From Deltaproteobacteria bacterium (GTDB lineage: Bacteria > Desulfobacterota > Binatia > UBA1149 > SPBQ01), in NCBI GenBank assembly GCA_029262375.1, contig JAJCZM010000035.1, positions 1-32,533 on the forward strand: a stretch of 32,533 nt of DNA, given 5' to 3'. The notes under the pieces are model-generated. The model searched no databases, was not told where the DNA came from, and saw only the letters and a program-made list of their open reading frames with translations. The position numbers and the translations under genes are program-made. Positions 1-10,200 of the stretch are shown piece by piece; position 1 is the first letter of the stretch, and each line of letters begins with the position of its first letter.

Positions 1-54
1 GCGCTCACCGAGTGTCGCCATCGCGTCGACCGCACCCTGTTCCAAATGCTTCAT
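1..54 (-). CDS. 5' end of a gene cut by the left window edge
   Basis: Only the first 18 codons are inside the window. The ATG is read at 54 on the minus strand, and the peptide begins MKHLEQGAVDAMATLGER. The start is supported by a strong Shine-Dalgarno sequence, GGAGGTG, four bases upstream. The reading frame is open to the edge. Too little remains to name a product. It points away from the window and is separated from the next minus-strand gene by about 370 bases, so it may have its own promoter. Confidence 0.6.
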   Translation of the reverse strand, partial: MKHLEQGAVDAMATLGER

Positions 55-424
55 CGTTCACCTCCGCGCGCATGAATCCGCGCAGGGGGAAAATCCCAAA
101 TTACAACACCGCCGACAAGACGGGGCGCGGCGAGTAGTTACCCAGAACTGGCACCGGGTTCGGAGGAGTAATCACATACCCACGCGATGCTTTTTCGTTC
201 GGCTGAGCTTTGGCAGCACACTACGCGGTCATCACAACGTACGAGAAGCGTTGGGGCCGAAGTAAGACAGAGGGACTGTGCCGCGAACGACTCGCGAGTC
301 TTAGTTCGGCGCGCGAGAGCCTGCGCACAGTCTCGGGAAACCACCGCCGGCGCCACGAAGTGAGAATACCGCATCGTCGCGAGATCCTGCTTTCGCTTCG
401 CACACTCCTCAACATGCGTGTGCG
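55..424. other. intergenic region without a convincing gene
   Basis: This stretch lies between the partial gene at the left edge and the membrane-protein gene. An open frame exists on the minus strand (138-428), but its composition (many Cys, Ser, Arg; no conserved-looking stretch) and TTG start do not support a real gene. A short AT-rich patch at about 85-110 sits upstream of the partial gene and could hold its promoter. No clear terminator hairpin was seen. Confidence 0.4.
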
Positions 425-1552
425 TCAATGGGCGGCGCTTCGCTGCTCGTATCGTAGGAGTTCCCGTCGGATCTTCTCGAGTTCACGCCGCTCTACTTCG
501 TCAACGTTCCCAGCGAGAAGCTCAAGATTCTCACCCGCTAGGCGCAGTGAATCCATAAACTGTGGCTCAGAGAGCTGAGCATCGAATGCCCGCGCAGTGG
601 ACCACCTGCCGATGAAGTCGGCAGGCGTAGAGGCCTGCGCAAGCCCGAACAGAGCAAGTTCCGCGTGGATCACCCGAACACGCTCGGCCCAGTCGTCGTC
701 GAGCTTAGCAAGCTTGTGATCGGCCAATGGCATGCCGTTTCGGCGCCACAGAGCCTGGACCTGTTGGATCAGCGGCAGGACCACACGGGATTCGAGCTCA
801 ACAAAGCGACCAGCCATCACCTCGTAGATGCTGCTTCTCGTCCCAAGGAGGCGCGACAGTTCTTCTGAAATCGAGCGCGCGTGTGCGGCTTGCTGGTTCG
901 CTACCGCTTGAGCCGTCTCAGACTTCGCGACCGCTTTCGCACTCAGGTCCTTCATTTCCGCGGACCGTGCCTCGAGAACAGCCTGCAAGTCAGCAGCTTC
1001 ACGGCGCACATCGGCAGCAGTGCGTTGCGCGTAATCCTGTGCTCGATGTAGAAGCGAAAGATAGAAACCCGTAACTGCGGTGATGACAATTGCTACGGCG
1101 GCGAGGTAACTGCGAGGGAGGCTCGGCGAAGCTTCTTCACCTTGCCCTCCAGCCGAAACCGCAGCGGCCCAGATACTCGCGCCCGCCGAGAAACACGCTG
1201 TGATCGCCAACGTCGACCATAGCGTCCAAATAAGCCCGTCCAAGGCTACGGCCCACTCACCGGCCACTTTCCCGTCCCAGGCGGAACGCGTCGCATTGAG
1301 GCTGCTCTGACACAGGATCGCGGCAAATACGGCGAATGCAAATATGGCAACGCCGACAAGAATCTCGGTATCGGTCGCCGAAGTCGGCTTACCCGCTGGG
1401 CCAAACTCCCAAAGACTCCACGCAAGACCAGTTGCCACAGCGATACCACCGAGCCGAAGCGCTGCGCGACTGACAAATATTGCCGCGCTCCTCAGCATTC
1501 GCCCGACCATTGCGCCAGGCCCCGACCGGATTGCGCAGCCATGTAGCCACAC
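425..1552 (-). CDS. four-helix membrane protein with coiled-coil cytoplasmic domain
   Basis: A protein of about 375 residues that I do not recognise as a named family. The N-terminal 170 residues hold four hydrophobic segments (for example VGVAIFAFAVFAAIL and AAVAIVITAVTGFYL). They are followed by an Ala/Glu/Lys-rich heptad-like stretch (about 175-240) that reads as a coiled coil, then a helical C-terminal domain ending in Arg/Glu-rich helices. It lies 24 bases behind the hybrid kinase, so the two are almost surely one transcript. The GTG at 1552 is preferred because GGAGGTG lies nine bases upstream; a TTG at 1573 and an internal ATG are alternatives. Role inferred only: a membrane-anchored partner or sensor/output component for the kinase. 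Confidence 0.75.
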   Translation of the reverse strand: MWLHGCAIRSGPGAMVGRMLRSAAIFVSRAALRLGGIAVATGLAWSLWEFGPAGKPTSATDTEILVGVAIFAFAVFAAILCQSSLNATRSAWDGKVAGEWAVALDGLIWTLWSTLAITACFSAGASIWAAAVSAGGQGEEASPSLPRSYLAAVAIVITAVTGFYLSLLHRAQDYAQRTAADVRREAADLQAVLEARSAEMKDLSAKAVAKSETAQAVANQQAAHARSISEELSRLLGTRSSIYEVMAGRFVELESRVVLPLIQQVQALWRRNGMPLADHKLAKLDDDWAERVRVIHAELALFGLAQASTPADFIGRWSTARAFDAQLSEPQFMDSLRLAGENLELLAGNVDEVERRELEKIRRELLRYEQRSAAH

Positions 1553-1576
1553 ATCATTTCCCACCTCCGGCAAAAC

Positions 1577-4498
1577 TCATGGCACCCTGCCGTCGAGCCA
1601 GGCTGCGAGGTCGCTGTGATTCTCTTTGCGGATGTAAGTGATCGCGCCAGGCCCGACGCGCAATTGGAGTTCCCGCAGTTCCTCTTCATGCAGTTGCTTG
1701 AGGTCCCGCCAAACTGTGAGGAGCGCGATCCGACTCTCTGGCACGCCACGCTCCGATGCGAGCCACTTCGCGAGCGCGAGGCCGCAGAACTGGTGATCGC
1801 CGATGTGCCGTTCGGGCCATTCCTTGTATTTCAGGCGCGCGGGAACAGGCATATTGATATCCAATAGAAAGCGCATCCCTGCGACGTCGTCGGAATTGCG
1901 ATCCACGAAGGTCATCAGCAACTCGACCGCGTTGTGACCGATAAACTCGTTGACCCGAACATCATGAGAACTCGTCGCCACAACAGAGTTGAGCGTATCG
2001 AGAAAGAGCGGCTCATCGTCAACGTAGCACACCGCCGATGTGGCCTGGCTCGCGAGATCCTTGTCACCTCCAGCAGGAAACGCTTCGACCAACAGCGTCC
2101 GAGGGGGTTCCCGTATCGCTCCTGGCGCGGACACGATCTCCGCAGGTGGCGCCGGAGGTGGTGGTGCTGCCTGCCGCTTCCGGGCATTCGAGTATGGGGA
2201 ATACGCCGCCACAGAGGCATCAGAATCCGCCGCAACCGCAGTCGGCGTATCGCGCAAGAGTCGAAGCTCAAAGCAAACCTGACGCTCTGGATCATCGCCG
2301 TAACGAGCGAGTTCACACGACATCTCAGTTGCCTCGCAGAGCCGATGCACTACGGCCAAGCCTATGCCGCTGCCCGTGGCACTCGCGGGATTCGTGCCAC
2401 GTTCGAAGGGCTGAAAGATGCGCTCACGATCCTCGCGCGGGATCGGCGAGGCCACGGTATTCTGGACGCGCAGACGCACTTCCGTCTGATCCGAGAGAAT
2501 CGCTAGACGGACTGGATCTGACGGCACACCGTACTTACAAGCGTTGTCGAGCAGCGTGAAGATGGCCTGGAAGATCGCGTTCTCAGAGCCCAGGACCTGC
2601 AGGGAAGCCGCGCTGTCGACGTCGACGTCAACGGTGATCTCTTTCTCGTGGTGGGCAGCGAGAGTCGACATTGCGCGCTGAATGCAATCGGCCACCGAAA
2701 CGCTTACGGGTGACGAGCGCTCCTGATCGTCGCCAAGAAAGCGAATGTTCGTCGCCATGACGTCCTGATACTCAAAGATGCTCTTGAATACCTCTCGCTG
2801 CGCGGTCGGTAACTCCGCAAGCAACCGAGCCAGGTCACGATGACGCGGTACGATCTGATGGGCTAGCGCGCGCGCCATCCAGTAGGTCTGCGCCTGAGCC
2901 AGGTCCCAGACATAGAGCGGCATGAGGCGCATTGCAGTCTCTTGGAGAGCCTGAACCCGCGAATCGCAAAAGTAGTTACTACGATCGCTACCAACGACGA
3001 GTATCCCCCGGCGCCTGTCGCCCTGATGAAGCGGCAAACCGAGCCAGCTGCCTAGATCGCGCAGCGCTTCGAGATCTTCGCCGAAGACACGCGTTAGTCG
3101 TTTATGGTCGAGAGGAGGAACACTTCCTAGCCACGACTGTACGTCGTGTAGAACCGTAACGTCAGAAGCCGCTCGGTCGTATGGCGACACTTGTCGAAAC
3201 TGTCGCCGCTTCGCATTCCTCGCATTCCAAACCGCACCGGTCCCCGCCCACGCTTGCAGATTCCCATCGTTGTGGACTCGCACCACGTAGAGGTCACGAA
3301 GGCGGTTGCCAAGACTCGCCTCCCAACCGCTCGCAAGCTGAATCAGCGCTTGCGTCAACCCCTCGCGCGCGGTTCTCGCTTTTGCGGCATCGTCGAGCGT
3401 TTGGGTGAGAATCTCGTCCCAAGCCGAACGCGTATCGGCCGCAATCACGTCGAGTTGATTGGCGATGGACTCAATCTGCGAAGCGAGAGTGTCGCCCATC
3501 ATGGCGCTCATCTCTTCCTCGGAGATTCTCTGCCCGTATGGCCGCATTGCAGCCTGATCGTAAAGCTGGTGGTCAGTTCGACGATCAAGCGTCAACAATC
3601 CGCACGGAGCACCACCACGGTCCCACACAGGCACCCAAGCTCGATTCTGTGCGTTGCCCCACCTGAGCGTGCGACATCCTCCCGCACAGCCAGGATCAGC
3701 ATCACTGACATTGCCCAGGTTCCACGGAATCGTCGGAGAGCGAAAAATATCGAGCAGCCGGGCGCGTTCCATTACGAACTCGTCGTGCCGCCATGACATT
3801 ACCGAAGCATCGAAGCCACTCCCCGTTTGCCAAAGCGGACGCACAATATGCTCGCGCGAGAGCGGCGGCGAATTGCTACTCTCCTGCGAGTAGAGTGGCT
3901 CCATTGCATACAAGCGTACTCGTGTGATCCCCCAACGATCACGGAGCGCGCCGGAAAGCGAAAGCATTAACTGGTTGAGATCCCGCGATGCTCCTCGAGG
4001 ATCGGTACGTGCAGGCGCTATGGCACCATCTTCAAGAGAGATCCTCGGCTGTGGTGGCGCAGGCACATCCGTTCGAATGCTCGGGCGTTGCGGAATGGGT
4101 TGGCTAGGCTGTGCGCCGCTCTCTTCGTGATCCAGTACGTCGGTCCGAAGAACATCGCTCAGAGCCTCGGCTAGCCACGCTTGGTCGAAGTCATCACTAA
4201 CCGTGCCGCTCAGCCGGTCGGGGCGCAGGAATTCATCTTCGAGTGCTCCCGAATAGACCAGTACTACTCTCGATTGAGCCTGCGCCCGCCCTTGCAACCA
4301 GCGCCATAACCAACCTTCTGGTGCAATCGTCTGGTCGCACAATAGAACAAATACACGGCGGTCTTCGGGAACCACGGGCAGATCCCAACCTCGGGTTACG
4401 GAAACAGCCCACCCAAGATCAGACGCCCAGTCCTGCCAACGGCGCTGTAGCTCGCCCGTCTCAGGCGTAACGATGACTAGTAGTGGTCGATGAGTCAC
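1577..4498 (-). CDS. hybrid sensor histidine kinase with C-terminal receiver
   Basis: A cytoplasmic protein of about 973 residues. An N-terminal alpha/beta domain (1-120) looks like a degenerate receiver or TIR-like fold. A long sensory part with GAF-like composition follows to about 540. A helical segment with an H-box-like LAHQIVPRHRD lies near 543-555. The HATPase shows an N box (LLDNACKYG, about 645-655), the motif FQPFERG and a G box (GSGIGLAVVHRL, about 700-712). The C-terminal receiver has the acidic pair (YVDDEP, about 820), phospho-acceptor Asp (LLDINMP, about 880), Thr (LLTVW, about 923) and Lys (IRKEN, about 954). The GTG at 4498 is chosen over an ATG 35 codons upstream because GGGGAGG lies eight bases before it. 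No transmembrane segment is present; the membrane protein encoded next may supply one. Signal and output are unknown. Confidence 0.85.
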   Translation of the reverse strand: MTHRPLLVIVTPETGELQRRWQDWASDLGWAVSVTRGWDLPVVPEDRRVFVLLCDQTIAPEGWLWRWLQGRAQAQSRVVLVYSGALEDEFLRPDRLSGTVSDDFDQAWLAEALSDVLRTDVLDHEESGAQPSQPIPQRPSIRTDVPAPPQPRISLEDGAIAPARTDPRGASRDLNQLMLSLSGALRDRWGITRVRLYAMEPLYSQESSNSPPLSREHIVRPLWQTGSGFDASVMSWRHDEFVMERARLLDIFRSPTIPWNLGNVSDADPGCAGGCRTLRWGNAQNRAWVPVWDRGGAPCGLLTLDRRTDHQLYDQAAMRPYGQRISEEEMSAMMGDTLASQIESIANQLDVIAADTRSAWDEILTQTLDDAAKARTAREGLTQALIQLASGWEASLGNRLRDLYVVRVHNDGNLQAWAGTGAVWNARNAKRRQFRQVSPYDRAASDVTVLHDVQSWLGSVPPLDHKRLTRVFGEDLEALRDLGSWLGLPLHQGDRRRGILVVGSDRSNYFCDSRVQALQETAMRLMPLYVWDLAQAQTYWMARALAHQIVPRHRDLARLLAELPTAQREVFKSIFEYQDVMATNIRFLGDDQERSSPVSVSVADCIQRAMSTLAAHHEKEITVDVDVDSAASLQVLGSENAIFQAIFTLLDNACKYGVPSDPVRLAILSDQTEVRLRVQNTVASPIPREDRERIFQPFERGTNPASATGSGIGLAVVHRLCEATEMSCELARYGDDPERQVCFELRLLRDTPTAVAADSDASVAAYSPYSNARKRQAAPPPPAPPAEIVSAPGAIREPPRTLLVEAFPAGGDKDLASQATSAVCYVDDEPLFLDTLNSVVATSSHDVRVNEFIGHNAVELLMTFVDRNSDDVAGMRFLLDINMPVPARLKYKEWPERHIGDHQFCGLALAKWLASERGVPESRIALLTVWRDLKQLHEEELRELQLRVGPGAITYIRKENHSDLAAWLDGRVP

Positions 4499-4688
4499 TC
4501 GGAGAGCCTCCCCGTACGGCGTCTTGTCAGAACCGCCGGCCACGGCATGCTCTGGTGGCCGATACGCAAAACGGTGCAACCGCGCGCCGCACTCGCGCAT
4601 CACGATCGCTCACATGCTACGAGATGACTCGTCTCCCAAGGCAGCGCAATTCAATTGAGCAGTGGTGTGACGCACGTCACCGCGGTTG

Positions 4689-5216
4689 TCACGCGCGCAA
4701 CATAGGAATTGTCAGGCAGCGCAGATCAGACCGTACGGAACGGGGCCAGCCCAACCCGTCCACCAGTTCGGTAACACGCGCACCATCGCTCGAGCATGTG
4801 CTAGGTTGGTTGCGTTCTGAGCGGACGTCTAGGTGCGTAACTAGACCGTTGCTAAGCATGACGGTGTAGATATTGCGCGAGTAACCATCGTGTTCGTGGT
4901 CCATCACTAATCCGAGCTCGACGCCGTCGCCGTCGTATACGCGAAAGCCACCCGCGGCTCCGTCTTGACCGTCACTGCCCGGATCACCTTGCACGCCTGC
5001 ATCACCTTGCGGACCCGCCGGTCCTTGCTCGCCTTCCAAGCCCAAGCCCGCCGGATCGAGCTCCACCTCGCGCGTCTTACAGACCTCGCGAATCTTCACC
5101 GATGTATTGAACGTACCGTCGCTGCGTTGCTTCGCACACAGGACAACAGCGTTGGCGGGTATTGTCAGCGCCAGTACAAACACTGCCATTGATATTGCCA
5201 CAGTGAATATCTTCAT
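4689..5216 (-). CDS. exported protein with collagen-like Gly-X-Y stretch
   Basis: A 175-residue protein with a clear signal peptide (MKIFTVAISMAVFVLALT..., predicted cleavage after PANA). A short collagen-like region follows, with about eight Gly-X-Y triplets (GEQGPAGPQGDAG then VQGDPGSDGQDG) at roughly 58-85. The rest is a small polar domain with a Cys pair. Collagen-like triplets in bacteria usually form surface or spore-coat trimers; that function is inferred here. The start at 5216 is supported by GAGGG just upstream. An in-frame ATG 24 codons earlier would bury the signal peptide and is rejected. The last 40 residues look less protein-like, so the C terminus may be frameshifted or degenerate. 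Confidence 0.7.
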   Translation of the reverse strand: MKIFTVAISMAVFVLALTIPANAVVLCAKQRSDGTFNTSVKIREVCKTREVELDPAGLGLEGEQGPAGPQGDAGVQGDPGSDGQDGAAGGFRVYDGDGVELGLVMDHEHDGYSRNIYTVMLSNGLVTHLDVRSERNQPSTCSSDGARVTELVDGLGWPRSVRSDLRCLTIPMLRA

Positions 5217-5259
5217 ACGTCCCTCACATCCAGATGCATTCGTTCGAGGCAGACAACGT

Positions 5260-6192
5260 TCACCGACAGGCACAGGCCCGCGCGCCATCAGCGAAAATGG
5301 CGGAACTAGTCGTCGGTGGCGCTGTGCAGTGAACCCGAGCTGGGAATAAGCTCACGTTCGCAAAGCACCCGAAGCCACCTCCACACGTCGAACTCTGATT
5401 CGGGCCCGCAGGTGCACCCAGCGAGCCCAGCAGGTCAAAGCAAGCGGTACTGGTTCCGGTGGATCCAGCGACGGTATCGGTTGCGGAATCGTAGAGCATG
5501 CCGTTACTGCTACAGACAGCATCGCAGCTCTGACCGGCTAGACCTAGAAACCAGCAATTGTCCTCGAATTCGAGTGCGCCGTCTGGGCACTTTGTGCATC
5601 CGTTCGCATCGAAGCGACAGCCACCGGTGCATGCGAGAGTCCCGCCGCCGTGGCTAAGAGCGACGCATGAGGAGCCGTCCAGGTCGGAACCGTCGCACTG
5701 TTCGCTGACAGCATTGACCACACCATCGCCGCAGGAGTTTCCTTGGCATGCTGCCAACTCTGCGTTGCAGGTTGTCAGGTCGCCCTCGCAAGTCTGAAGA
5801 TCCGCTTCGCAAGGAGCACACGACTCAGCGCAGATGTTGGCCGCGCCGCCAGTGACATAGCTTGCCGCCCAGTCCGTGTAGAGAGTGCTCGTCGCCTCGG
5901 CCAAAGTCTCGTCGGCACCTGGCGGATCGGCACATTGGCCAGCGCCTTTCGTGTCGGCTTTGCCCCAGCCGGATAGAAACTTGTCGGCGCATTTCGCAAG
6001 TGCGGCGGTATCGATCGGTAGCCCTCGCAGTGCAGCCTTGGCTTCAGTCTTGGTTCGGCAAGCGACGTACTTGCCCATCGCCTTTACCTTTGCGGATTGG
6101 CACTTTGCGATGGGGTCGCCGGCCTGCGCCGAAGAGATGGACAGAAAGACGATGGACAGTGCCATTACAGATGAACGGATGTTGAACCCCAC
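5260..6192 (-). CDS. secreted Cys-rich protein with Myxococcus-type cysteine-rich repeat
   Basis: A protein of about 310 residues with a signal peptide (hydrophobic VMALSIVFLSISSAQA, cleavage before GDP). Next comes a Cys/Lys/Ala-rich repeat unit (KCQSAKVKAMGKYVACR), typical of large deltaproteobacterial and Binatia-like genomes. After it comes a Myxococcus cysteine-rich repeat (CGDGVVNAVSEQCDG ... CTGGCRFDANGC, about 155-205) and a C-terminal Cys-rich domain. It is extracellular or surface-bound; no catalytic motif was seen. The GTG at 6192 is chosen because GGAGG lies seven bases upstream and it places the signal peptide correctly; an ATG 11 codons earlier lacks this. This gene is the main taxonomic clue in the window. 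Confidence 0.8.
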   Translation of the reverse strand: MGFNIRSSVMALSIVFLSISSAQAGDPIAKCQSAKVKAMGKYVACRTKTEAKAALRGLPIDTAALAKCADKFLSGWGKADTKGAGQCADPPGADETLAEATSTLYTDWAASYVTGGAANICAESCAPCEADLQTCEGDLTTCNAELAACQGNSCGDGVVNAVSEQCDGSDLDGSSCVALSHGGGTLACTGGCRFDANGCTKCPDGALEFEDNCWFLGLAGQSCDAVCSSNGMLYDSATDTVAGSTGTSTACFDLLGSLGAPAGPNQSSTCGGGFGCFANVSLFPARVHCTAPPTTSSAIFADGARACACR

Positions 6193-6289
6193 GTACGTGC
6201 CTCCGGCCCACGGGCTTGGATACACTTACGAATAGTACGGTGGCGAAGCTGACGATAGTCACGGCTCGTCCGCTCAGGTGGGTGCGGTT

Positions 6290-6385
6290 GCACAGGGACA
6301 ACGCCTTGTGCTCGACGTGAGCTGGCCGATCACTGTTGTACCAGGAGAGGAATCTGCAAATTGTCGCAGGGGCGGTTGTCTCAGT
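6290..6385 (+). pseudogene. decayed fragment of an MBL-fold hydrolase (copy 1)
   Basis: The DNA at 6290-6352 matches 11019-11081 at 49 of 63 bases, and weaker similarity continues to about 6385 with an indel. In frame it reads GQRLVLDVSWPITVVPGEE, against GKRLVLDVGWPITAAPGED in copy 2. This is the N-terminal beta-hairpin region of a family of metallo-beta-lactamase-fold hydrolases, as I recognise it. Neither the family's first 25 residues nor the metal-binding HxHxDH motif is present. It is a remnant, not a working gene. It happens to be in frame with the zinc-ribbon gene downstream, so automatic callers may fuse the two. Confidence 0.6.
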
Positions 6386-6457
6386 CATGTTGGCAGAGAG
6401 GGTCGGGGCAATTCAGGGGATTGCTTGAGGCTGACATCGGGTGAAGAATCCGGCGGA

Positions 6458-7114
6458 ATGGATTCAGATCAGGGAATTTCTCGCATCGGTAAAGGCAACT
6501 TCTGCAAGAACTGCGATGCCCCATGGGGCGATACTCGCCGCTGCACAGGGTGTGGCTCCGTTGTTGCCTGCATACACTTCTGTAGCTGCAAAAATTGCGG
6601 AGCGGAACTCCCGAACGATACGACTCTCTGCCCAGAGTGCAACACCTGGGGCCCCATCAAGCTTCGCGATATGCTCCCTGGTAAAAGTCCCAAGCCCAGA
6701 GATGATTCGGAGATCACCGCGCAAGCAGCCGACACACAGGAGAAGCTGGTCAGCTGTCGACTCTGTGACGCGCGAGTGTCGAATGTCGCGGAAGTATGCC
6801 CCCAATGCGGCGCTCTGACGCCGGGCAGCACCACCGCCCGCAACCGCCCCGACGCACTTGTCACTCAGGCGCCGACAACGTTGCAACCGAGCAGCACCCC
6901 CGCCATCGCATGGGATGCCCTAAAGCGCTCGGTAATCGCCGCTCTCTGCATCGGGCTTTTCATGGCCATATGGTACAGCGGACGGAACGTCTCCGAGAGC
7001 CATGCGACCTGGTATACGAGCCAGTTCATGATCTGGACTTTCTGGATCGTATTGTGCGTCAATCTACTCCGGTCATTCAGGGCACGCGCCAACCGGAAGC
7101 GGCGAAGCGACTGA
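6458..7114 (+). CDS. zinc-ribbon protein with two C-terminal membrane helices
   Basis: A protein of about 218 residues. The N-terminal part carries repeated Cys-X2-Cys knuckles (FCKNC, RCTGC, SCKNC, LCPEC), making two zinc ribbons in about 13-65. A third pair follows a linker (SCRLC and VCPQC, about 105-125). The C-terminal 80 residues contain two hydrophobic segments (RSVIAALCIGLFMAIWYSG and MIWTFWIVLCVNLL) and end in a basic tail. It is a membrane-anchored zinc-ribbon protein of unknown role. The ATG at 6458 is preferred because upstream in-frame sequence is the MBL relic; the ribosome site is weak. It converges on the nuclease/helicase gene, about 107 bases away. Confidence 0.7.
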   Translation: MDSDQGISRIGKGNFCKNCDAPWGDTRRCTGCGSVVACIHFCSCKNCGAELPNDTTLCPECNTWGPIKLRDMLPGKSPKPRDDSEITAQAADTQEKLVSCRLCDARVSNVAEVCPQCGALTPGSTTARNRPDALVTQAPTTLQPSSTPAIAWDALKRSVIAALCIGLFMAIWYSGRNVSESHATWYTSQFMIWTFWIVLCVNLLRSFRARANRKRRSD

Positions 7115-7221
7115 CAGGCATTCTCGGCGATGGCGGCCGCCCGTGCATTCGTGGCGCCCCCGCTCCCTTCACAGGCCGACTCGCGAACCGCCCTGGGAGT
7201 TCCAGAGTTTTCATTCACCAC

Positions 7222-10200
7222 CTACGCCTTCGCACCCCGCTGCATGCCCTCCGCCATCTCCAAATAACGACAAAACGCATTCGCAAGCCTGATCTGTCTG
7301 GGCGACGCGCAATCGGCGTTGAACAGCTGCGGGCTACCGACGACCACCGCCACACACTGCGCCCGCGACGTCGCCACATTGAGCCGATTAGGACTGAACA
7401 GAAACTCCATCCCGCGCGGCGCTTCTGCGACCGACGAAGTCGCCAGCGAGTAGATTACGATCGGCGCTTCTTGCCCCTGGAACTTATCGACCGTGCCCAC
7501 GCGCGCGCCATCAGGTAAGGCGGCGAGCAGGCTCGATACCTGGGCGTTGTAGGGAGCAACAATCAAAATATCTTCGAGACGGACCTTCTTCTTGCCGCCC
7601 TCTCGCCCACGCCATTTCGCACCCGACGAAAGCAGCGCGTCGACGAGCTCCGCCACTACCGCAACTTCCTCGCTCGATTCGTTGCGGTTGCCCACGTGAT
7701 CGACGGCCACAAAGCGAAGCCCCGCACCATCGAACGGCGCCGGACCTTCGATCAGTTGTCGCGCGCAACCCGGACGTGACTTGAGGCGCGCGTCGTAGAA
7801 GAGCTCGGAAGTATACTCACAGATGCTGGGATGCAGCCGCCACGTCTCGTCCAGGAACAGCCCGCGGTCGCTGCTAACGGTATGTGTGTCGCCCAAGAGA
7901 TGTTCGAGCGCCGAAGCATCGGCGCCCGGCGGATGCGAGCCTTTCTGTGGCTGCTCTAGTTGTTGCGGATCGCCGAGCAAGACGACACTCTTCGCCGCCG
8001 CGGCCATCGCCAACAGATTGGCCAGCGATACTTGGCCGGCCTCATCGACGACCAACACATCGATGGCACCACGCAGCTCGGGCCGAGCCCAGAGCCATGC
8101 TGTGCCGGCGGCCAGATCGACGTCGCGTGCGAGAATCGCCGCTTCGACATTGGCCGATGTGGTCGCATCTACCTCAGCGGACTCGCAACGCTTATCCGCC
8201 GACGCGCTTTGCATCGCGCGCAGCGCGACCTTCTCGGCTCGCGCGACCTCGCACACGCCATCGAGCAGATTGCCGATGACTTTGTGGCTCGTCGCGCTGA
8301 TACCGACCGTTTTGCCGGCGCGTACCATATCAACGATCATGCGACTGCCGGTGTAGGTCTTGCCGGCGCCAGGGGGACCTTGGATCGGTAAGACATCGCC
8401 GACCAGTGTCGGCGCGAACGCACGCGCTGCGGCGACGATCTGCGACTCGTCATAGCCTTCGGCCAGCACCGGCGCCGCTGTGCGAAGCAGGATGTCGCGG
8501 CCGCAACGAAATGCGCCGGCGACGTCCATACCACGCTCGACGACGTCTTCCGCAAAGGCTTGCAGGCTTTGGCGCAAAGCAACGTCGTTCACGTCGTCGT
8601 TGGGGATCAAAGATTCTGGATGCGGCGCATCGGATGTTATCGCGCGTTTGAGGTCGATCGTGCAGGCAGCGGCATCAACGTCGATCACCGTGCCCGGCGA
8701 CCCACCCGTCGCCGGATCCACCACTCGCGTCCCTTCCCTGATGTCGAAATCCTGCGCGGGAAACCGGTACCGATGCACGTCGGATTTCTTAATCGTCTCG
8801 ACAACTCCTTCGTAAGTCAGACCGGCGATGGGAGTGCGCTCATCGACCAGCTCATCCATCGGCAGATCGAGAAGCCTGAAGTATTCCCACCACTGCGCTT
8901 TCTTCTCGCGCCGATGCCATTCGAGCAGCTGCGCAAGAAGCCAACGGGCATGCTGTTCATCCGAACGATCATCGCGCTCGACCGGAACGTCGCTCGTCAA
9001 CGCCTCGATCAATTGCGCAATCCGTTCGAGATGCTCCTCTAGTTCGTCGCCCGCTTCACCGGATTTCAGGTCCGGCCGCGCAATCGCTTCACCGAACTGT
9101 TTTTCGGCTTCACCGCGTCGCGCTTCCAGCCAGTCGCGTAACAAAAACGTGGAAACACAGTCATCACGATTGTAGACCTCGATCGCATCTCTAATCGCAG
9201 CGCTATCGTCGTCGCCGGCCGTCGTGCCAAGCTGCAACGCCGCCTCGAATGCGACCCGCGCACGCACGGCCTCGACCAGATCAACATCGCGGTCGTACTC
9301 GTAGAGCGGTTCCAGTTCCTTGATCGAGTAGCTCTCGGCCGACACACGCACGGCCTCGGCAACAACCCGATATAGATCCACGAACACGCCCGCACGCAGT
9401 AACTCATCAAGCTCGTGCTCGCGCGTGGCGTAGCGCCCCATCAACCGTTTGAACGCCGTCCGTTCGTAGTGGTTGTAGTGATAAATATGAAAGGACGGAT
9501 CCTTGGCACGCCGCTCCATCACCAAATCGATAAACGCCTCGAACTTCGCTTTCTCGTCTGTCTGATTCAGTGCCCAGTAGGCACGGTAGACGAGATCGTA
9601 ACCGTTGGCTTCGAGGCGTGTGACGTCGCCGCCGTCGCCAATCGAGAGGGTCGTCGACGCCGGCGCGACGACGCCGAACAAATACTCCAGCCCTTCGTCG
9701 AGATAGTGCGGCGCACCCTCCAAATCCAAGAACAGATCGTTCGGTGATGGTTCCGGCAGACGCCCGAAGCCGTACTCGCCCTCTACCAAGTCGAGCAATT
9801 CATAGAGCACTTCGCCCGCATCGCGGCCTTCGACCTGAAGGCGCGCTTGCTCTCGGATCTTTACGAACGCCGCCCGCTCAATCCCTGCGACGGTCTTCGA
9901 CTTACCGATAGGCAGGCGCGCAAGCTCTCGCACCGTGTTGACATCGCTGTCATTCAAAAATTTTCGCTGACTGCGCGAGATCCGTGCCACGAGCGACAGA
10001 TGATCGTCGTCGTGGCGGCGCTGCGCACAAACCGAGCTCCAATCGCAGACCGAGCAATGTTCCACAGGCTCGGGGTAGGTCTGCGGTGTTGCGACGACAG
10101 CCTCTTCAAAACGTCGGCTGGTCGTACGGAAGTAGGCCGCATAATCGGCGACCCGATGTTTATCGAAAGATTGCTCGGGACCACCGAGTGCCAAATACAT

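Noticed and set aside
138..428. 96-residue frame behind the membrane protein
   Set aside because: TTG start, Cys/Ser/Arg-rich irregular content and no ribosome site of its own.
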